This document shows positions 47,655 to 56,412 of a DNA stretch of 64,000 nt, one piece after another. The first letter of the stretch is position 1; each line of letters starts with the position of its first letter. The stretch covers positions 2,082,001-2,146,000 of the forward strand of contig CP014609.1 of NCBI GenBank assembly GCA_001586195.1, written 5' to 3'. Under the pieces are notes generated by a model. It searched no databases, was not told the origin of the DNA, and worked only from the letters and a program-made list of their open reading frames with translations. The position numbers and the translations under genes are program-made. Source of the stretch: Solibacillus silvestris. Lineage in GTDB: Bacteria > Bacillota > Bacilli > Bacillales_A > Planococcaceae.

Positions 47655-49001
47655 CTAATATTGAATGACTAAATATGCAAGCACAACGACAATGACTGTC
47701 GGTACAACGAAGGTCATTAAAAAGCGATATGTTCTGTAAAAGCCTTCACCCATTTTACTTCCTTGCAACAGCTCGCTTTTTACGAGGTTTTTATCCATAA
47801 TATGCATAATAAATATCGCAATAAGCAAGTTGCCGATCGGTAAAATGATATTCGACACTAGAAAGTCGGTGAAATCAAAGATATTGCGTCCAAAAATCGA
47901 AACATCTCCTAATGAACTGTACGTTAATGTTGAAGGAATCGAAGCGATAAACACAAGGATACCGATGATGATTGTAATTTTCGCGCGGCTAATGTTCCAT
48001 TTTTCAATAATGGCAGCAACGATAATTTCATACATACTAAACGATGACGTTAATGTTGCAAATAAAAACAGAATTAAAAACAACGCTAAAAACAGTTCGC
48101 CAAACGGCATTTGCGAGAACGCTGCAGGCAATACCATAAACAGTAATGGCGGTCCGCTTGCCACTTCCATATCAAATGCAAATACAACCGGGAAAATCGC
48201 TAAGCCCGCCAAGAGGGATACAAAAATACTCAGTCCTACAACAGAACCTGCTGAATTCGGTAAGCTCACATCTTTCTTTAAATAAGAACTATATGTAACT
48301 AAACATGAGAATCCAACAGCCAATGCAAAAAATGACTGCCCTAACGCATATAATATTGATTCACCGGTAATGTTCGAAAAGTCCGGATACAGGAAAAATT
48401 TAATTCCTTCCATTGCTCCGTCCAATGTTACGGCTCTTACAACTAAAATAAAGAACATAATAAACAGTAACGGCATCATGAATTTATTTGCCTTTTCAAT
48501 CCCGTTTTGAACACCAAGTGCAATGATCACTACATTGGCCAATGTAAATAATCCCAAACCGAGTAAAGCAATCCAAGGTGTACCTGTCACTTGTCCGAAA
48601 AATGCCCCTGGTTCCATAGCTGGTGCAATTACATTTCCGGCTACCGAAACTCCGCTGTAAACAAAAATCCAGCCGCCAACTACACTGTAAAACGATAATA
48701 ATAAGAAGCAGCCAATGATGCCGAGCTTGCCAATCCAAGCCCAGGCCTTCGTATTCGGAGCCAATACTTTATAGGCAGTAACTGCCTCTTTTTGTGTGGC
48801 ACGCCCGATAATATATTCCGATAAAAGCATTGGCAGCCCGATAATTAATGTCAGCAGCACAAAAATCAGGAAGAATGCGCCACCTCCACTTTGACCGGCT
48901 ACATATGGCATTTTCCATATTGCTCCGAGCCCAATCGCTGCACCAGCTGACGCTAAAACAAATCCTAATTTACTTGACCACTGTCCTTTACTCTTCTCCA
49001 T
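47655..49001 (-). CDS. Sodium:neurotransmitter symporter family transporter, likely for tryptophan
   Basis: The 448-residue transporter starts WSSKLGFVLASAGAAIGLGA and GGGAFFLIFVLL, the sodium- and substrate-binding helix 1 and 2 pattern of the NSS/SNF family. It has about 11-12 membrane helices. ATG 49001 is chosen because GGAGTG lies six bases upstream; ATG 49019 lacks such a site. The operon encodes tryptophan breakdown, so tryptophan (as for TnaT) or a kynurenine is the likely substrate. That is inferred from context only. Confidence 0.88.
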   Translation of the reverse strand: MEKSKGQWSSKLGFVLASAGAAIGLGAIWKMPYVAGQSGGGAFFLIFVLLTLIIGLPMLLSEYIIGRATQKEAVTAYKVLAPNTKAWAWIGKLGIIGCFLLLSFYSVVGGWIFVYSGVSVAGNVIAPAMEPGAFFGQVTGTPWIALLGLGLFTLANVVIIALGVQNGIEKANKFMMPLLFIMFFILVVRAVTLDGAMEGIKFFLYPDFSNITGESILYALGQSFFALAVGFSCLVTYSSYLKKDVSLPNSAGSVVGLSIFVSLLAGLAIFPVVFAFDMEVASGPPLLFMVLPAAFSQMPFGELFLALFLILFLFATLTSSFSMYEIIVAAIIEKWNISRAKITIIIGILVFIASIPSTLTYSSLGDVSIFGRNIFDFTDFLVSNIILPIGNLLIAIFIMHIMDKNLVKSELLQGSKMGEGFYRTYRFLMTFVVPTVIVVVLAYLVIQY

Positions 49002-49033
49002 CTGTCTCACTCCACTCATCTGTCTAAACTAAG

Positions 49034-49891
49034 CTATAAAGCTGTCCGCAAATCCCAGAGCTCCGGGAAAAAGCGGTGATCGAGCACTTTTCGCAAATAA
49101 TTGACCCCTGATGAGCCACCTGTCCCCACTTTAAAGCCAATAATGCGCTCGACCGTCTTCATATGACGGAAACGCCACTGCTGCAAGGAATCTTCAATAT
49201 CGACGAGCTTTTCACCAAGCTGATATAAATCCCAGTACGTATCGATATTTTCATAGACGGTTTTCCATGCGGCGGCAACAGTATCGTCACCACTATATAC
49301 TACCGAAAAATCACGGTTTAGCAAAGCTTCAGTTATTGGCAATCCTGCTTTTGCCAATGCCTGAATCGCCACATCATAGATACTTGGCGCATCATACGCC
49401 TCTTTAAGTACTTCAAGAATGTCCGGTTCCTTTTCATAGATTTTGAGTATATACGGTGTTTTATAGCCGAGTGCAAATTCAATTAAGCGGTACTGATAGC
49501 TTTGGAATCCCGATGCTTTCCCCAGTTCATCACGAAACTGCAAATATTCGGCCGGCGTCATCGTTGCCAATACATCCCACGCCTGAATGATCTGCATTTG
49601 GATTTTCGAAACACGTGCAAGCATCTTAAATGCCGGCTGCATCTCTCCTTGCTGAATCGCACGAATCGCACCGCGCATTTCATGAATGATCAGCTTCATC
49701 CAAAGTTCACTCACTTGATGAATAATTATAAAAAGCATTTCATCATGATGGTCGGAAAGACGGTTTTGACTGTTTAAAAGTGGGGCCAGACTTAAATAAT
49801 CGCTGTATGTCATATCTTCACGAAAATCTGTATGAATCCCTTTTTCATCTTTTAGCTTGTGCTGCAAATCCGAAATTGAACGTTTATCCAC
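49034..49891 (-). CDS. kynA: Tryptophan 2,3-dioxygenase
   Basis: KynA opens the indole ring of L-tryptophan with O2 and haem to give N-formylkynurenine. The 285-residue helical protein has the distal and substrate residues in [16 protein letters not shown], the Arg in [10 protein letters not shown], the haem-ligand His in [14 protein letters not shown] and the [11 protein letters not shown] signature. Length matches bacterial enzymes (about 279). It follows kynU by 11 bases. Confidence 0.97.
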   Translation of the reverse strand: MDKRSISDLQHKLKDEKGIHTDFREDMTYSDYLSLAPLLNSQNRLSDHHDEMLFIIIHQVSELWMKLIIHEMRGAIRAIQQGEMQPAFKMLARVSKIQMQIIQAWDVLATMTPAEYLQFRDELGKASGFQSYQYRLIEFALGYKTPYILKIYEKEPDILEVLKEAYDAPSIYDVAIQALAKAGLPITEALLNRDFSVVYSGDDTVAAAWKTVYENIDTYWDLYQLGEKLVDIEDSLQQWRFRHMKTVERIIGFKVGTGGSSGVNYLRKVLDHRFFPELWDLRTAL

Positions 49892-49902
49892 TGACTCACT
49901 CC

Positions 49903-51162
49903 TTATGCAATGATATCTCGTTTATTTTCGTACTTCTCATAAGTTTTGTTTGTGACAATATCTTTTAATATCTGCACTGAATGCCATACCTCCTCAAAGG
50001 AATTGTACAGCGCAACCGGTGCCAGGCGGATGCCGTTCGGTGCACGGAAATCCGGTACAACGCCATATTCTTTTAATGCTTTGCAGATTCTTGCCGCCTC
50101 GTCTTGCACTAAAAACAGATGGCCGCCACGTGTCTCGTCAAGCGGATTTCCAAAAGTAAATGTGTTCGGCAATTCTTGCTCAATACAATCCATCATAAAT
50201 TGTGTTAGGGCGAGTGATTTTTCACGAATCGCTTCAATTCCTGCTTCTTCAAACAGTGAAAGTGCGCCTTCAATCGGGGCCAGACTCAATATATGCGGTG
50301 TACCGATCTGATAAGCCCCGGCATGCGGTGCAGCGGTAATTGTTACATCTAAATCAAACTGCTTTTCCTTTGCTGAGCCAAACCACCCGGCCAATCCGGG
50401 TGCTGTTCCAAAATGTTTCTCATGAACGTACAATCCTGCTACTGAGCCCGGACCACCGTTTAAATGCTTATAATTGCACCAAAACGCAAAGTCCGCGCCG
50501 ATTTCATGAAGATGGTGCTGAACGGAACCAATCGAATGGCATAGATCAAATCCAACCAATATGCCGTGTTCATGTGCGGCTTCCGTAATCGCCTGCAAAT
50601 CCAACACTTGGCCACTGCGGTATAAGACAGCAGGCAGAACCGCAACCGCCACATCCTCTGACATCGCTTCGATGATGGCTTCTGTCGTAATCGTTTGCCC
50701 GTCTTCACTTTTCACCAGCTTCATACTGCTCTCAGGCAAATTGTGCAAAGCAATTTGGCTGGCAATCGCATACAAGTCCGACGGGAAGTTCAGTTCGTCA
50801 GCCAATATTTTATAGCGTGACGCAGTCGGTTTGAAAAACGTAGCCAACAGCTGGTGCAAGTTTGTTGTTGTGGAACCAGTCAGAATTACCTCTTCACTTT
50901 TCGCGCCAATTAATGGTGCGCACATTGCCGCCAGCTTTTCGGATAAATAAAACCAAGGATGTTCCCCATTTGTCCATCCGTCAATGCCAAAATCCTTCCA
51001 TGAATTAAGCAGTGTATGCACCGACTGCTCCGCCCTCTTTGACAATAACCCGAGCGAATTGCCGTCCAAGTATATCTGTCCTTCTTTTTTATAAAACTCT
51101 TCTGCATATTTCTGCAGTCCATCCAATTCATCGAGTTGTCTTGCTTTTTCGATCGTCGTCAT
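49903..51162 (-). CDS. kynU: Kynureninase
   Basis: KynU cleaves kynurenine to anthranilate and alanine using pyridoxal phosphate. The 419-residue fold-type I enzyme has [11 protein letters not shown] near the start, [26 protein letters not shown] and the PLP lysine in [19 protein letters not shown] (core [10 protein letters not shown]). It starts at ATG 51162 behind AAGGGGTGG and is first in the operon, right behind a good sigma-A promoter. No later anthranilate-degrading genes follow. Confidence 0.97.
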   Translation of the reverse strand: MTTIEKARQLDELDGLQKYAEEFYKKEGQIYLDGNSLGLLSKRAEQSVHTLLNSWKDFGIDGWTNGEHPWFYLSEKLAAMCAPLIGAKSEEVILTGSTTTNLHQLLATFFKPTASRYKILADELNFPSDLYAIASQIALHNLPESSMKLVKSEDGQTITTEAIIEAMSEDVAVAVLPAVLYRSGQVLDLQAITEAAHEHGILVGFDLCHSIGSVQHHLHEIGADFAFWCNYKHLNGGPGSVAGLYVHEKHFGTAPGLAGWFGSAKEKQFDLDVTITAAPHAGAYQIGTPHILSLAPIEGALSLFEEAGIEAIREKSLALTQFMMDCIEQELPNTFTFGNPLDETRGGHLFLVQDEAARICKALKEYGVVPDFRAPNGIRLAPVALYNSFEEVWHSVQILKDIVTNKTYEKYENKRDIIA

Positions 51163-51191
51163 ACTACCACCCCTTCTAGTAACTTATTAAT

Positions 51192-51220
51192 ATCGTACGA
51201 GGGATAGCAATTGTTGTCAA
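51192..51220 (-). promoter_or_regulatory. Sigma-A promoter of the kyn operon
   Basis: On the minus strand a perfect -35 TTGACA (51215-51220) and -10 TACGAT (51192-51197) are exactly 17 bases apart, 30 bases before kynU. Just upstream of the -35 an imperfect dyad AGTACC-TTTCAG-AATACT (51221-51238) could be an operator. Confidence 0.75.
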
Positions 51221-51281
51221 AGTATTCTGAAAGGTACTAAAATTAAACAATCTAAAATTGGTATCCATAACTTCGATGTAC

Positions 51282-52169
51282 TTAAATTAAGGGCCATAAA
51301 AATATATAAATATAAACACCTGCATATACTTTCACCAATACAAACTGGAATATGCGCCATTTATTTTTGCCGTGCTTTACTTCTAATAGAATATTAATAA
51401 GTGCTGTCAGCAACAAAAACGAGATGAGCACAAACAGATGTAGTTGTGATGCAGAAATAAGTAAGATCAGGATTAATAATGTCAAAATTTCCACGACGCT
51501 TTGCCAATAGGTAGAATGCATCGGAATGTAACGTTTCGGATCATCCGGGTCACGCATCTTTTTTTTCACCTTACTCGTCGCAATCATTGCCAACGTCAGG
51601 AATACTATGCCAATAATTAAAGATAATGTTCGATCGGCCGGTTCATGTAAATTGATAATTTCCTGCAATGAATTTTCACTTAATAAATATATTTCCCCTG
51701 TATCGACATTACGATAATACGTTACTTCGCTTCCGGGGTATTCCTGTATACGCATCACCTGATCATCTTTAAAGCTTAGCCTGTAGCTTTGTTGAATATA
51801 TGGGTCTTCTATTTTAATATCAGTTTGCTGAAACTGTTGCAGCGCTGTTTCAATCTCTTTTAATGTTTCTTCATTTTTCACTTTTCTCACACCAGCTTGA
51901 AAGATGGACTCTGGATTCCCTTCCCATTGCATAAAATAAACCGCTTGTAATGCACTACTATCCATATCATCAGAAGTGATTTGCTGCTTTTGTGGAAATG
52001 TACCGACTAAAAACAGCGAGATGCACGCAATCGCTATGATTACTGCCGGGATTTTCCAGTTAAAAGGTTTAGTGTTGAGGCGCTGCTGAATTTTATTGAA
52101 GTCCTCTTGCTTTTTTTCCGAATCGACATAAATTTTTTTAAGATCATTTAACTTTTCGTTTTCAAACAT
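51282..52169 (-). CDS. Membrane anti-sigma factor (partner of the adjacent ECF sigma)
   Basis: The 295-residue protein has a short cytoplasmic N-terminal domain (about 1-36, MFENEKLNDLKKIYVDSEKK), a membrane helix (about 38-56), an extracytoplasmic domain of about 120 residues and four further helices toward the C-terminus. The layout and the eight-base overlap with the sigma gene support an anti-sigma role, although I recognise no zinc motif (HxxxCxxC). The extra C-terminal helices are unlike RsiX or RsiW. Confidence 0.75.
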   Translation of the reverse strand: MFENEKLNDLKKIYVDSEKKQEDFNKIQQRLNTKPFNWKIPAVIIAIACISLFLVGTFPQKQQITSDDMDSSALQAVYFMQWEGNPESIFQAGVRKVKNEETLKEIETALQQFQQTDIKIEDPYIQQSYRLSFKDDQVMRIQEYPGSEVTYYRNVDTGEIYLLSENSLQEIINLHEPADRTLSLIIGIVFLTLAMIATSKVKKKMRDPDDPKRYIPMHSTYWQSVVEILTLLILILLISASQLHLFVLISFLLLTALINILLEVKHGKNKWRIFQFVLVKVYAGVYIYIFLWPLI

Positions 52170-52638
52170 CGTCTTCCCCTCCTAACAGTTCCCGTAATGC
52201 CTTCAAGCCGCGTGCCGTATTATTTTTCACCTTTACTTCACTGCAGGCCAAAATCATTGCTGTTTCTTTTACCGAATATTCTTCTATGTAGCGCAGCACA
52301 ATCACTTCACGGTAATTCCATTTAATTTGCTGGAGTGCGGCATACAGTTTTTCATTTTCCGCATTTCGCTCGATTACTGCTTCCGGCAATTCTCCCGCTG
52401 CAACTGGCTCCGATTTCAATTGAAAAAAGCCAATAATTTTTTTCCTTCGATAATGGTCATAAACAAGGTTTCGGGCAATTTTCAATAAATAAGTCCGTTC
52501 ATGCTCAGTATAATTTTTCTGATAAAAGCGGTAAAAGGTCTCCTGCAGCAAATCATGCGTTAAATCCGTATCATTTGTTAAATAACGTATGTATTTATAA
52601 ACAGCGTCGTAATGCGCTTCAAAAATTTCCCGTCTCAA
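52162..52638 (-). CDS. ECF-family RNA polymerase sigma factor
   Basis: The 158-residue protein has region 2 (YKYIRYLTNDTDLTHDLLQETFYRFYQ) and region 4 (WNYREVIVLRYIEEYSVKETAMILACSEVKVKNNTARGLKALRE), shown by the cores TDLTHDLLQETFYRFY and EYSVKETAMILACSEVKVKN. The start is TTG 52638 behind AAGGAGG. The paired membrane protein downstream should hold it until an envelope signal arrives. Target genes are unknown; the promoter just upstream may be autoregulated. Confidence 0.92.
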   Translation of the reverse strand: MRREIFEAHYDAVYKYIRYLTNDTDLTHDLLQETFYRFYQKNYTEHERTYLLKIARNLVYDHYRRKKIIGFFQLKSEPVAAGELPEAVIERNAENEKLYAALQQIKWNYREVIVLRYIEEYSVKETAMILACSEVKVKNNTARGLKALRELLGGEDDV

Positions 52639-52661
52639 CCTATCAGCCTCCTTACTTCTTA

Positions 52662-52689
52662 AAGACGATTAACGAATGATTTGGAATCA
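52662..52689 (-). promoter_or_regulatory. Possible autoregulated ECF promoter
   Basis: On the minus strand TGATTC (52684-52689) and CGTCTT (52662-52667) are 16 bases apart, loosely like ECF -35 TGAAAC and -10 CGTC elements. Weak match. Confidence 0.3.
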
Positions 52690-52705
52690 CTTTTACATCA
52701 TAATA

Positions 52706-52735
52706 TAAAAAACCCCAACATTTACATGTTAGGGC
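52706..52735 (-). terminator. Second terminator downstream of the 52828 gene
   Basis: CCCTAACA and TGTTGGGG pair over a six-base loop, followed by six T on the minus strand. It insulates the sigma gene. Confidence 0.75.
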
Positions 52736-52782
52736 ACTGTTGCTTATAAATCTGAAATCATTTTTTAAAAATAAAATACCAG

Positions 52783-52816
52783 AAAAAACCGAAGCAAATT
52801 TTCGTTTGCTTCGGTC
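52783..52816 (-). terminator. Terminator after the 52828 small gene
   Basis: ACCGAAGCAAA and TTTGCTTCGGT are perfect complements over a six-base loop, followed by six T on the minus strand. Confidence 0.88.
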
Positions 52817-52827
52817 TTCCCTAACCA

Positions 52828-53010
52828 TTACACGCCCATTTTACGACGGGTATTGCTCGTTTTCTTTGTTTGTTGACTTTTCATCTTTTTCGTTGATGTA
52901 TCACCTTTTAAGTTACCTTTGTTGCCAGCTGCATTGTTTTTCTTTGCTTCCAGCTGTTGCTTCACTAGTTCCTGCAGGCTTAATTTCTTTTTCTCATTTT
53001 GTTCAGACAT
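52828..53010 (-). CDS. Small basic protein of unknown function
   Basis: A 60-residue, very basic and Gln/Lys/Asn/Thr-rich protein starting MSEQNEKKKLSLQELVKQQL at ATG 53010 behind GAGGAGG. A short amphipathic helix (about 8-24) is followed by a disordered tail ending KKTSNTRRKMGV. It has its own tandem terminators, which argues for a real gene. The composition would suit nucleic-acid or ribosome contact, but nothing proves it. Confidence 0.7.
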   Translation of the reverse strand: MSEQNEKKKLSLQELVKQQLEAKKNNAAGNKGNLKGDTSTKKMKSQQTKKTSNTRRKMGV

Positions 53011-53092
53011 ATTCAGACCTCCTCATCCATCTACTTTTTTAAGTATAAGCCGTTGCTATTGCATTTGTAAAAGAAATGATGTAATTTCCAAC

Positions 53093-53137
53093 ATAAAAAA
53101 ACATCTTGAAACAATTGATCGCTCCAAAATGTTTTTT
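53093..53137 (-). terminator. Terminator after the 53140 regulator
   Basis: AAACAT-TTTG and CAAG-ATGTTT pair with one bulge around a long loop, followed by eight T on the minus strand. Confidence 0.55.
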
Positions 53138-53139
53138 AC

Positions 53140-53850
53140 CTATGAACTGTACGTCACTTCCTGTGAAGGAAAGTTGAAATAATAACCTAACCCGCTTTTT
53201 GTTTTGATCCACTTCGGTGAGCTCGGCTGTTCTTCAATTTTTTCGCGAAGCCTACGAATATGTACATCTACTGTACGACGATCCCCTTTTGTAAAGTCCA
53301 GTATATTAATAATCTCTTCACGTGATTTAATACTGCCCGGTTGCTCCAATAAATGAAGCAGCAGTTTAAATTCACGTTTTGTTAAAGGAATTTCCACTTC
53401 ATCTTTGTACACTTTGAACATAATTAAATCTACACGGAACGGACCGATCAACATTTGGGAAATACGCTCTTGCTGCTGTAATTCCCTTTCGTATCGTTTT
53501 AAATGGATTCTTAAGCGTGTAAGCATTTCACGGAATCCAAACGGCTTTCGGATATATTCTGTCGCCCCCATTTCAAGCGCCAGTACAATATCCAATTCAT
53601 CCGTACGCGCACTAATCATGATAATCGGAAAGTCATGATCGAAGCGGACTTGACGGCAAATCTCAATTCCTTCCATATCCGGAAGCATCCAATCGAGCAG
53701 CATCGCATCCGGTTCGAATGATTGAATAGCAGCCAGTGCCTCTTTTCCCGATCGTACACATTGGACTTCATAGCCGTCCTTTACTAAATAAATATGCAGT
53801 AAATTCACTAAATTTTCGTCATCTTCAACGACTAATATTTTTTTCGTCAT
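53140..53850 (-). CDS. OmpR/PhoP-type response regulator without a partner kinase
   Basis: The 236-residue protein has a receiver domain (VVEDDEN acidic residues, phospho-acceptor Asp in MLLDWMLPD, ISAR in place of the usual LTAK, Lys in IRKPF) and a winged-helix domain ending DRRTVDVHIRRLREKIEE and TKSGLGYYF. No histidine kinase is next to it. It sits downstream of pstSCAB-phoU on the same strand, so a role in phosphate control is plausible but not shown. The gap before it holds a folded element. Confidence 0.9.
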   Translation of the reverse strand: MTKKILVVEDDENLVNLLHIYLVKDGYEVQCVRSGKEALAAIQSFEPDAMLLDWMLPDMEGIEICRQVRFDHDFPIIMISARTDELDIVLALEMGATEYIRKPFGFREMLTRLRIHLKRYERELQQQERISQMLIGPFRVDLIMFKVYKDEVEIPLTKREFKLLLHLLEQPGSIKSREEIINILDFTKGDRRTVDVHIRRLREKIEEQPSSPKWIKTKSGLGYYFNFPSQEVTYSS

Positions 53851-53874
53851 TAATGATTCCCCGCTTCTCTAATC

Positions 53875-53960
53875 AATTACGCCTCGACGTAATTGTGTCC
53901 AGATTCGGTTTGCGTTCGCGCAAAGAATTTCTTACCGAATCTATGACAGCCGCCGGAGGC
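53875..53960. other. Compact multi-hairpin element of unknown nature
   Basis: Within the 238-base gap between phoU and the regulator three folds nest in 86 bases. AATTACG/CGTAATT forms a hairpin (53875-53894). A nine-pair stem AGATTCGGT/ACCGAATCT (53901-53942) encloses TTTGCG-TTCG-CGCAAA, a perfect stem with a UUCG-type tetraloop (53909-53924). The loop of the first hairpin (CCTC) can pair with GAGG at 53957-53960 or so. GC content is above its surroundings. It is not a normal terminator. It could be a structured RNA, a regulatory leader or a palindromic repeat. Confidence 0.5.
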
Positions 53961-54088
53961 ATTAACTTCTTTCAGCAGGCTTTTGAATACCCGATGAAAA
54001 TTGACCAAAAATTATGTTAACCTCTATCTATATATAAATGCACTCTGTGCTTACTGCTTCACCTAAGCATAAAATCTGTTGAAGGAAG

Positions 54089-54742
54089 TTAATTCAAATC
54101 AAATAGCTGCCCTTTAATAAAGTAAGCTGTTGACTCCGCCATATTAGTTATATGGTCTGCTGCACGTTCGACAAAGCGGTTAATGAACAACAATTGCAAT
54201 GTTTGCTCAATCTCTTGAGGGCACTCTTTCAAATACTCAGTTAAAAGCGCATAGTTTTCATGATTATTGCGATCTACAATATCATCAAGCTCTCCAACTT
54301 TTTTTGCTAATGCGATATCCGCATCGATAAATGCCTTCATTGATTTTTTCAGCATATCCATTGCTACATTTTTCATTTCGACTAATGAAGTTTTTTCTAA
54401 AATCGTTTCTTCTTTGCTAATACGAATCGTTGCTTTTGCTGTATTTACAGCAAAGTCTGCAATGCGTTCAATATCCGAAGACATTTTAATAACACTGATA
54501 ATTCGGCGCATGTCGCGGGCTACCGGCTGCTCTTTCGCCATCAGCCAAATTGCCATTTGATTAATTTCATTTTCCAGGTCATCAATATAGTTGTCCTCTT
54601 CAATGACATCCAGTGCCAACACCATATCCTGTTCCTGAAGTGCTTTAAATGCCTTTTCCATTGCAACAACCGTCATGTCGACCATTTCACCCATTTTGTC
54701 CTGCAGTTCAAGCATGTTCTTTTCGAAATTTTCGCGAATCAT
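54089..54742 (-). CDS. phoU: Phosphate transport regulator PhoU
   Basis: PhoU links the Pst transporter to the PhoR-PhoP signal and restrains phosphate uptake. The 217-residue all-helical protein has the two PhoU repeats, each with the metal-binding ExxxD pattern: VIEEDNYIDDLENEINQMAI (core EEDNYIDDLENEI) and VGELDDIVDRNNHENYALL. It follows pstB by 15 bases and is last in the operon. Confidence 0.95.
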   Translation of the reverse strand: MIRENFEKNMLELQDKMGEMVDMTVVAMEKAFKALQEQDMVLALDVIEEDNYIDDLENEINQMAIWLMAKEQPVARDMRRIISVIKMSSDIERIADFAVNTAKATIRISKEETILEKTSLVEMKNVAMDMLKKSMKAFIDADIALAKKVGELDDIVDRNNHENYALLTEYLKECPQEIEQTLQLLFINRFVERAADHITNMAESTAYFIKGQLFDLN

Positions 54743-54757
54743 TCCAAAATCCCCCTT

Positions 54758-55570
54758 TTATCCGAATCGTCCTGTTACGTAGTCTTCTGTACGCTCATCT
54801 TTTGGTGTTGAGAAAATAACATTTGTATCATCATATTCGATGACTTCCCCATTTAAGAAGAATGCTGTCTTATCGCTAATACGTGCTGCTTGTTGCATGT
54901 TGTGCGTTACGATGACAATTGTATAGTCTTTTTTCATTTGTGTAATGAGTTCTTCTACTTTTAACGTGGAAATCGGGTCAAGTGCCGAAGTCGGCTCATC
55001 CATTAAAATGACGTCCGGCTTCATTGCGATGGCACGTGCGATACAAATACGCTGTTGCTGACCACCGGAAAGACCTAAAGCCGATGACTTCAGACGGTCT
55101 TTTACTTCATCCCAAATCGCTGCACCGCGTAAAGATTCTTCAACAATTTCATTTAGGAGCTTTTTGCTTTTAATCCCCTGCATACGTGGACCATAGGCAA
55201 CATTGTCATAGATGCTCATCGGGAAAAGATTTGACTTTTGGAATACCATGCCGACTCTTGTACGGAGCTTGATGACATCGCTTGATTCATAAACATTTTC
55301 GCCATCAATATGAATATTTCCGATTACGCGTACACCATCGATCAGATCGTTCATGCGGTTTAATGTACGTAAAAATGTTGATTTACCGCAGCCTGATGGA
55401 CCGATTAATGCCGTTACTTCTTTTTCTTTAATGTCCAGATTAACATTGAATAACGCTTGTTTTTCACCATAGAACAGGTTTAAATCATTTACTTTAATTT
55501 TTGTTGGTAAAGCGCCCGTAGAAGTCGTTGTTGTTTTAAAAATTGATGCTTCCGAAATAGTCATAGTCAT
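54758..55570 (-). CDS. pstB: Phosphate ABC transporter ATPase
   Basis: PstB drives phosphate import. The 270-residue ATPase has Walker [11 protein letters not shown], the Q-loop region [21 protein letters not shown], the signature LSGGQQQR and Walker [14 protein letters not shown]. It has an N-terminal extension of about 25 residues ([19 protein letters not shown]) before the core. It starts at ATG 55570 behind AAGGAGCGAAACC, between pstA and phoU. Confidence 0.97.
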   Translation of the reverse strand: MTMTISEASIFKTTTTSTGALPTKIKVNDLNLFYGEKQALFNVNLDIKEKEVTALIGPSGCGKSTFLRTLNRMNDLIDGVRVIGNIHIDGENVYESSDVIKLRTRVGMVFQKSNLFPMSIYDNVAYGPRMQGIKSKKLLNEIVEESLRGAAIWDEVKDRLKSSALGLSGGQQQRICIARAIAMKPDVILMDEPTSALDPISTLKVEELITQMKKDYTIVIVTHNMQQAARISDKTAFFLNGEVIEYDDTNVIFSTPKDERTEDYVTGRFG

Positions 55571-55586
55571 ATAGGTTTCGCTCCTT

Positions 55587-56411
55587 TTAATAGTCCGCTT
55601 TGTTTAATTTCTTCGAGATATATGTTGCCGTTAAATTCAATACTAAAATAATGACGATCAATACAATTCCGATTGCCGCTGCAAGTCCGATATCGCCTGC
55701 TTCCTGTGTTACTAAATAGGAGTGAACCGTTAATGTACGGGCAGATGAGAAAATACTTGATGGCATTGCCGCCACGGTACCTGCAGTCAGGAAAATGGCT
55801 GCCGATTCACCGACAATACGGCCGATTGATAAAATGATTCCTGATAAAATTCCAGGCATTGCACTTGGCAAAATAACTTTTATTAACGTTTGCAGTTTTG
55901 TTGTTCCTAATGCCAGTGAACCTTCACGATATGTTGCCGGCACTGTTTTCAAAGCTTCTTCTGTCGTACGAATAATGACCGGTAATACGATAATCGTTAA
56001 TGTTAATGATGCAGCGATAATCGACATTCCCAACTTTAAGATTACTACGAAGAACACAGCACCGAATAAACCGTAAATAATCGATGGAATTCCTGTTAAA
56101 CTTTCTGTCGCATAACGGATGATACGTACAAGACGTCCTTGTTTGGCATACTCGTGTAAATAAACGGCCGCCAAAATTCCGATTGGTGTTGCGATTAACA
56201 GTGAAATGACAATCGTTAAAATCGTTGTGACGATCATCGGGAATATTCCGCCGCCACCTGTTGGCGAATAATCACCAAATATAAAATCAAAACTGATATA
56301 AGAAAAACCTTTATAGAAAATATAGCCAACGATTACAACTAATACGGCTACTGATACGAATGCGGAACCCCAAAGTAAGCCGCGATACATATTGTCTTTA
56401 AATTGTCGCAT
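55587..56411 (-). CDS. pstA: Phosphate ABC transporter permease PstA
   Basis: The 274-residue permease has six membrane helices and the ABC permease loop [29 protein letters not shown] (core [14 protein letters not shown]) that contacts PstB. It pairs with PstC to form the channel. It starts at ATG 56411, one base after the pstC stop, which indicates coupled translation. Confidence 0.95.
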   Translation of the reverse strand: MRQFKDNMYRGLLWGSAFVSVAVLVVIVGYIFYKGFSYISFDFIFGDYSPTGGGGIFPMIVTTILTIVISLLIATPIGILAAVYLHEYAKQGRLVRIIRYATESLTGIPSIIYGLFGAVFFVVILKLGMSIIAASLTLTIIVLPVIIRTTEEALKTVPATYREGSLALGTTKLQTLIKVILPSAMPGILSGIILSIGRIVGESAAIFLTAGTVAAMPSSIFSSARTLTVHSYLVTQEAGDIGLAAAIGIVLIVIILVLNLTATYISKKLNKADY

Positions 56412-56412
56412 G

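Noticed and set aside
53736-54020. A 94-residue plus-strand frame covering the folded element before the orphan regulator
   Set aside because: It starts inside the antisense of the regulator gene with no ribosome site. The part over the element translates repeated hairpin DNA and looks non-coding.
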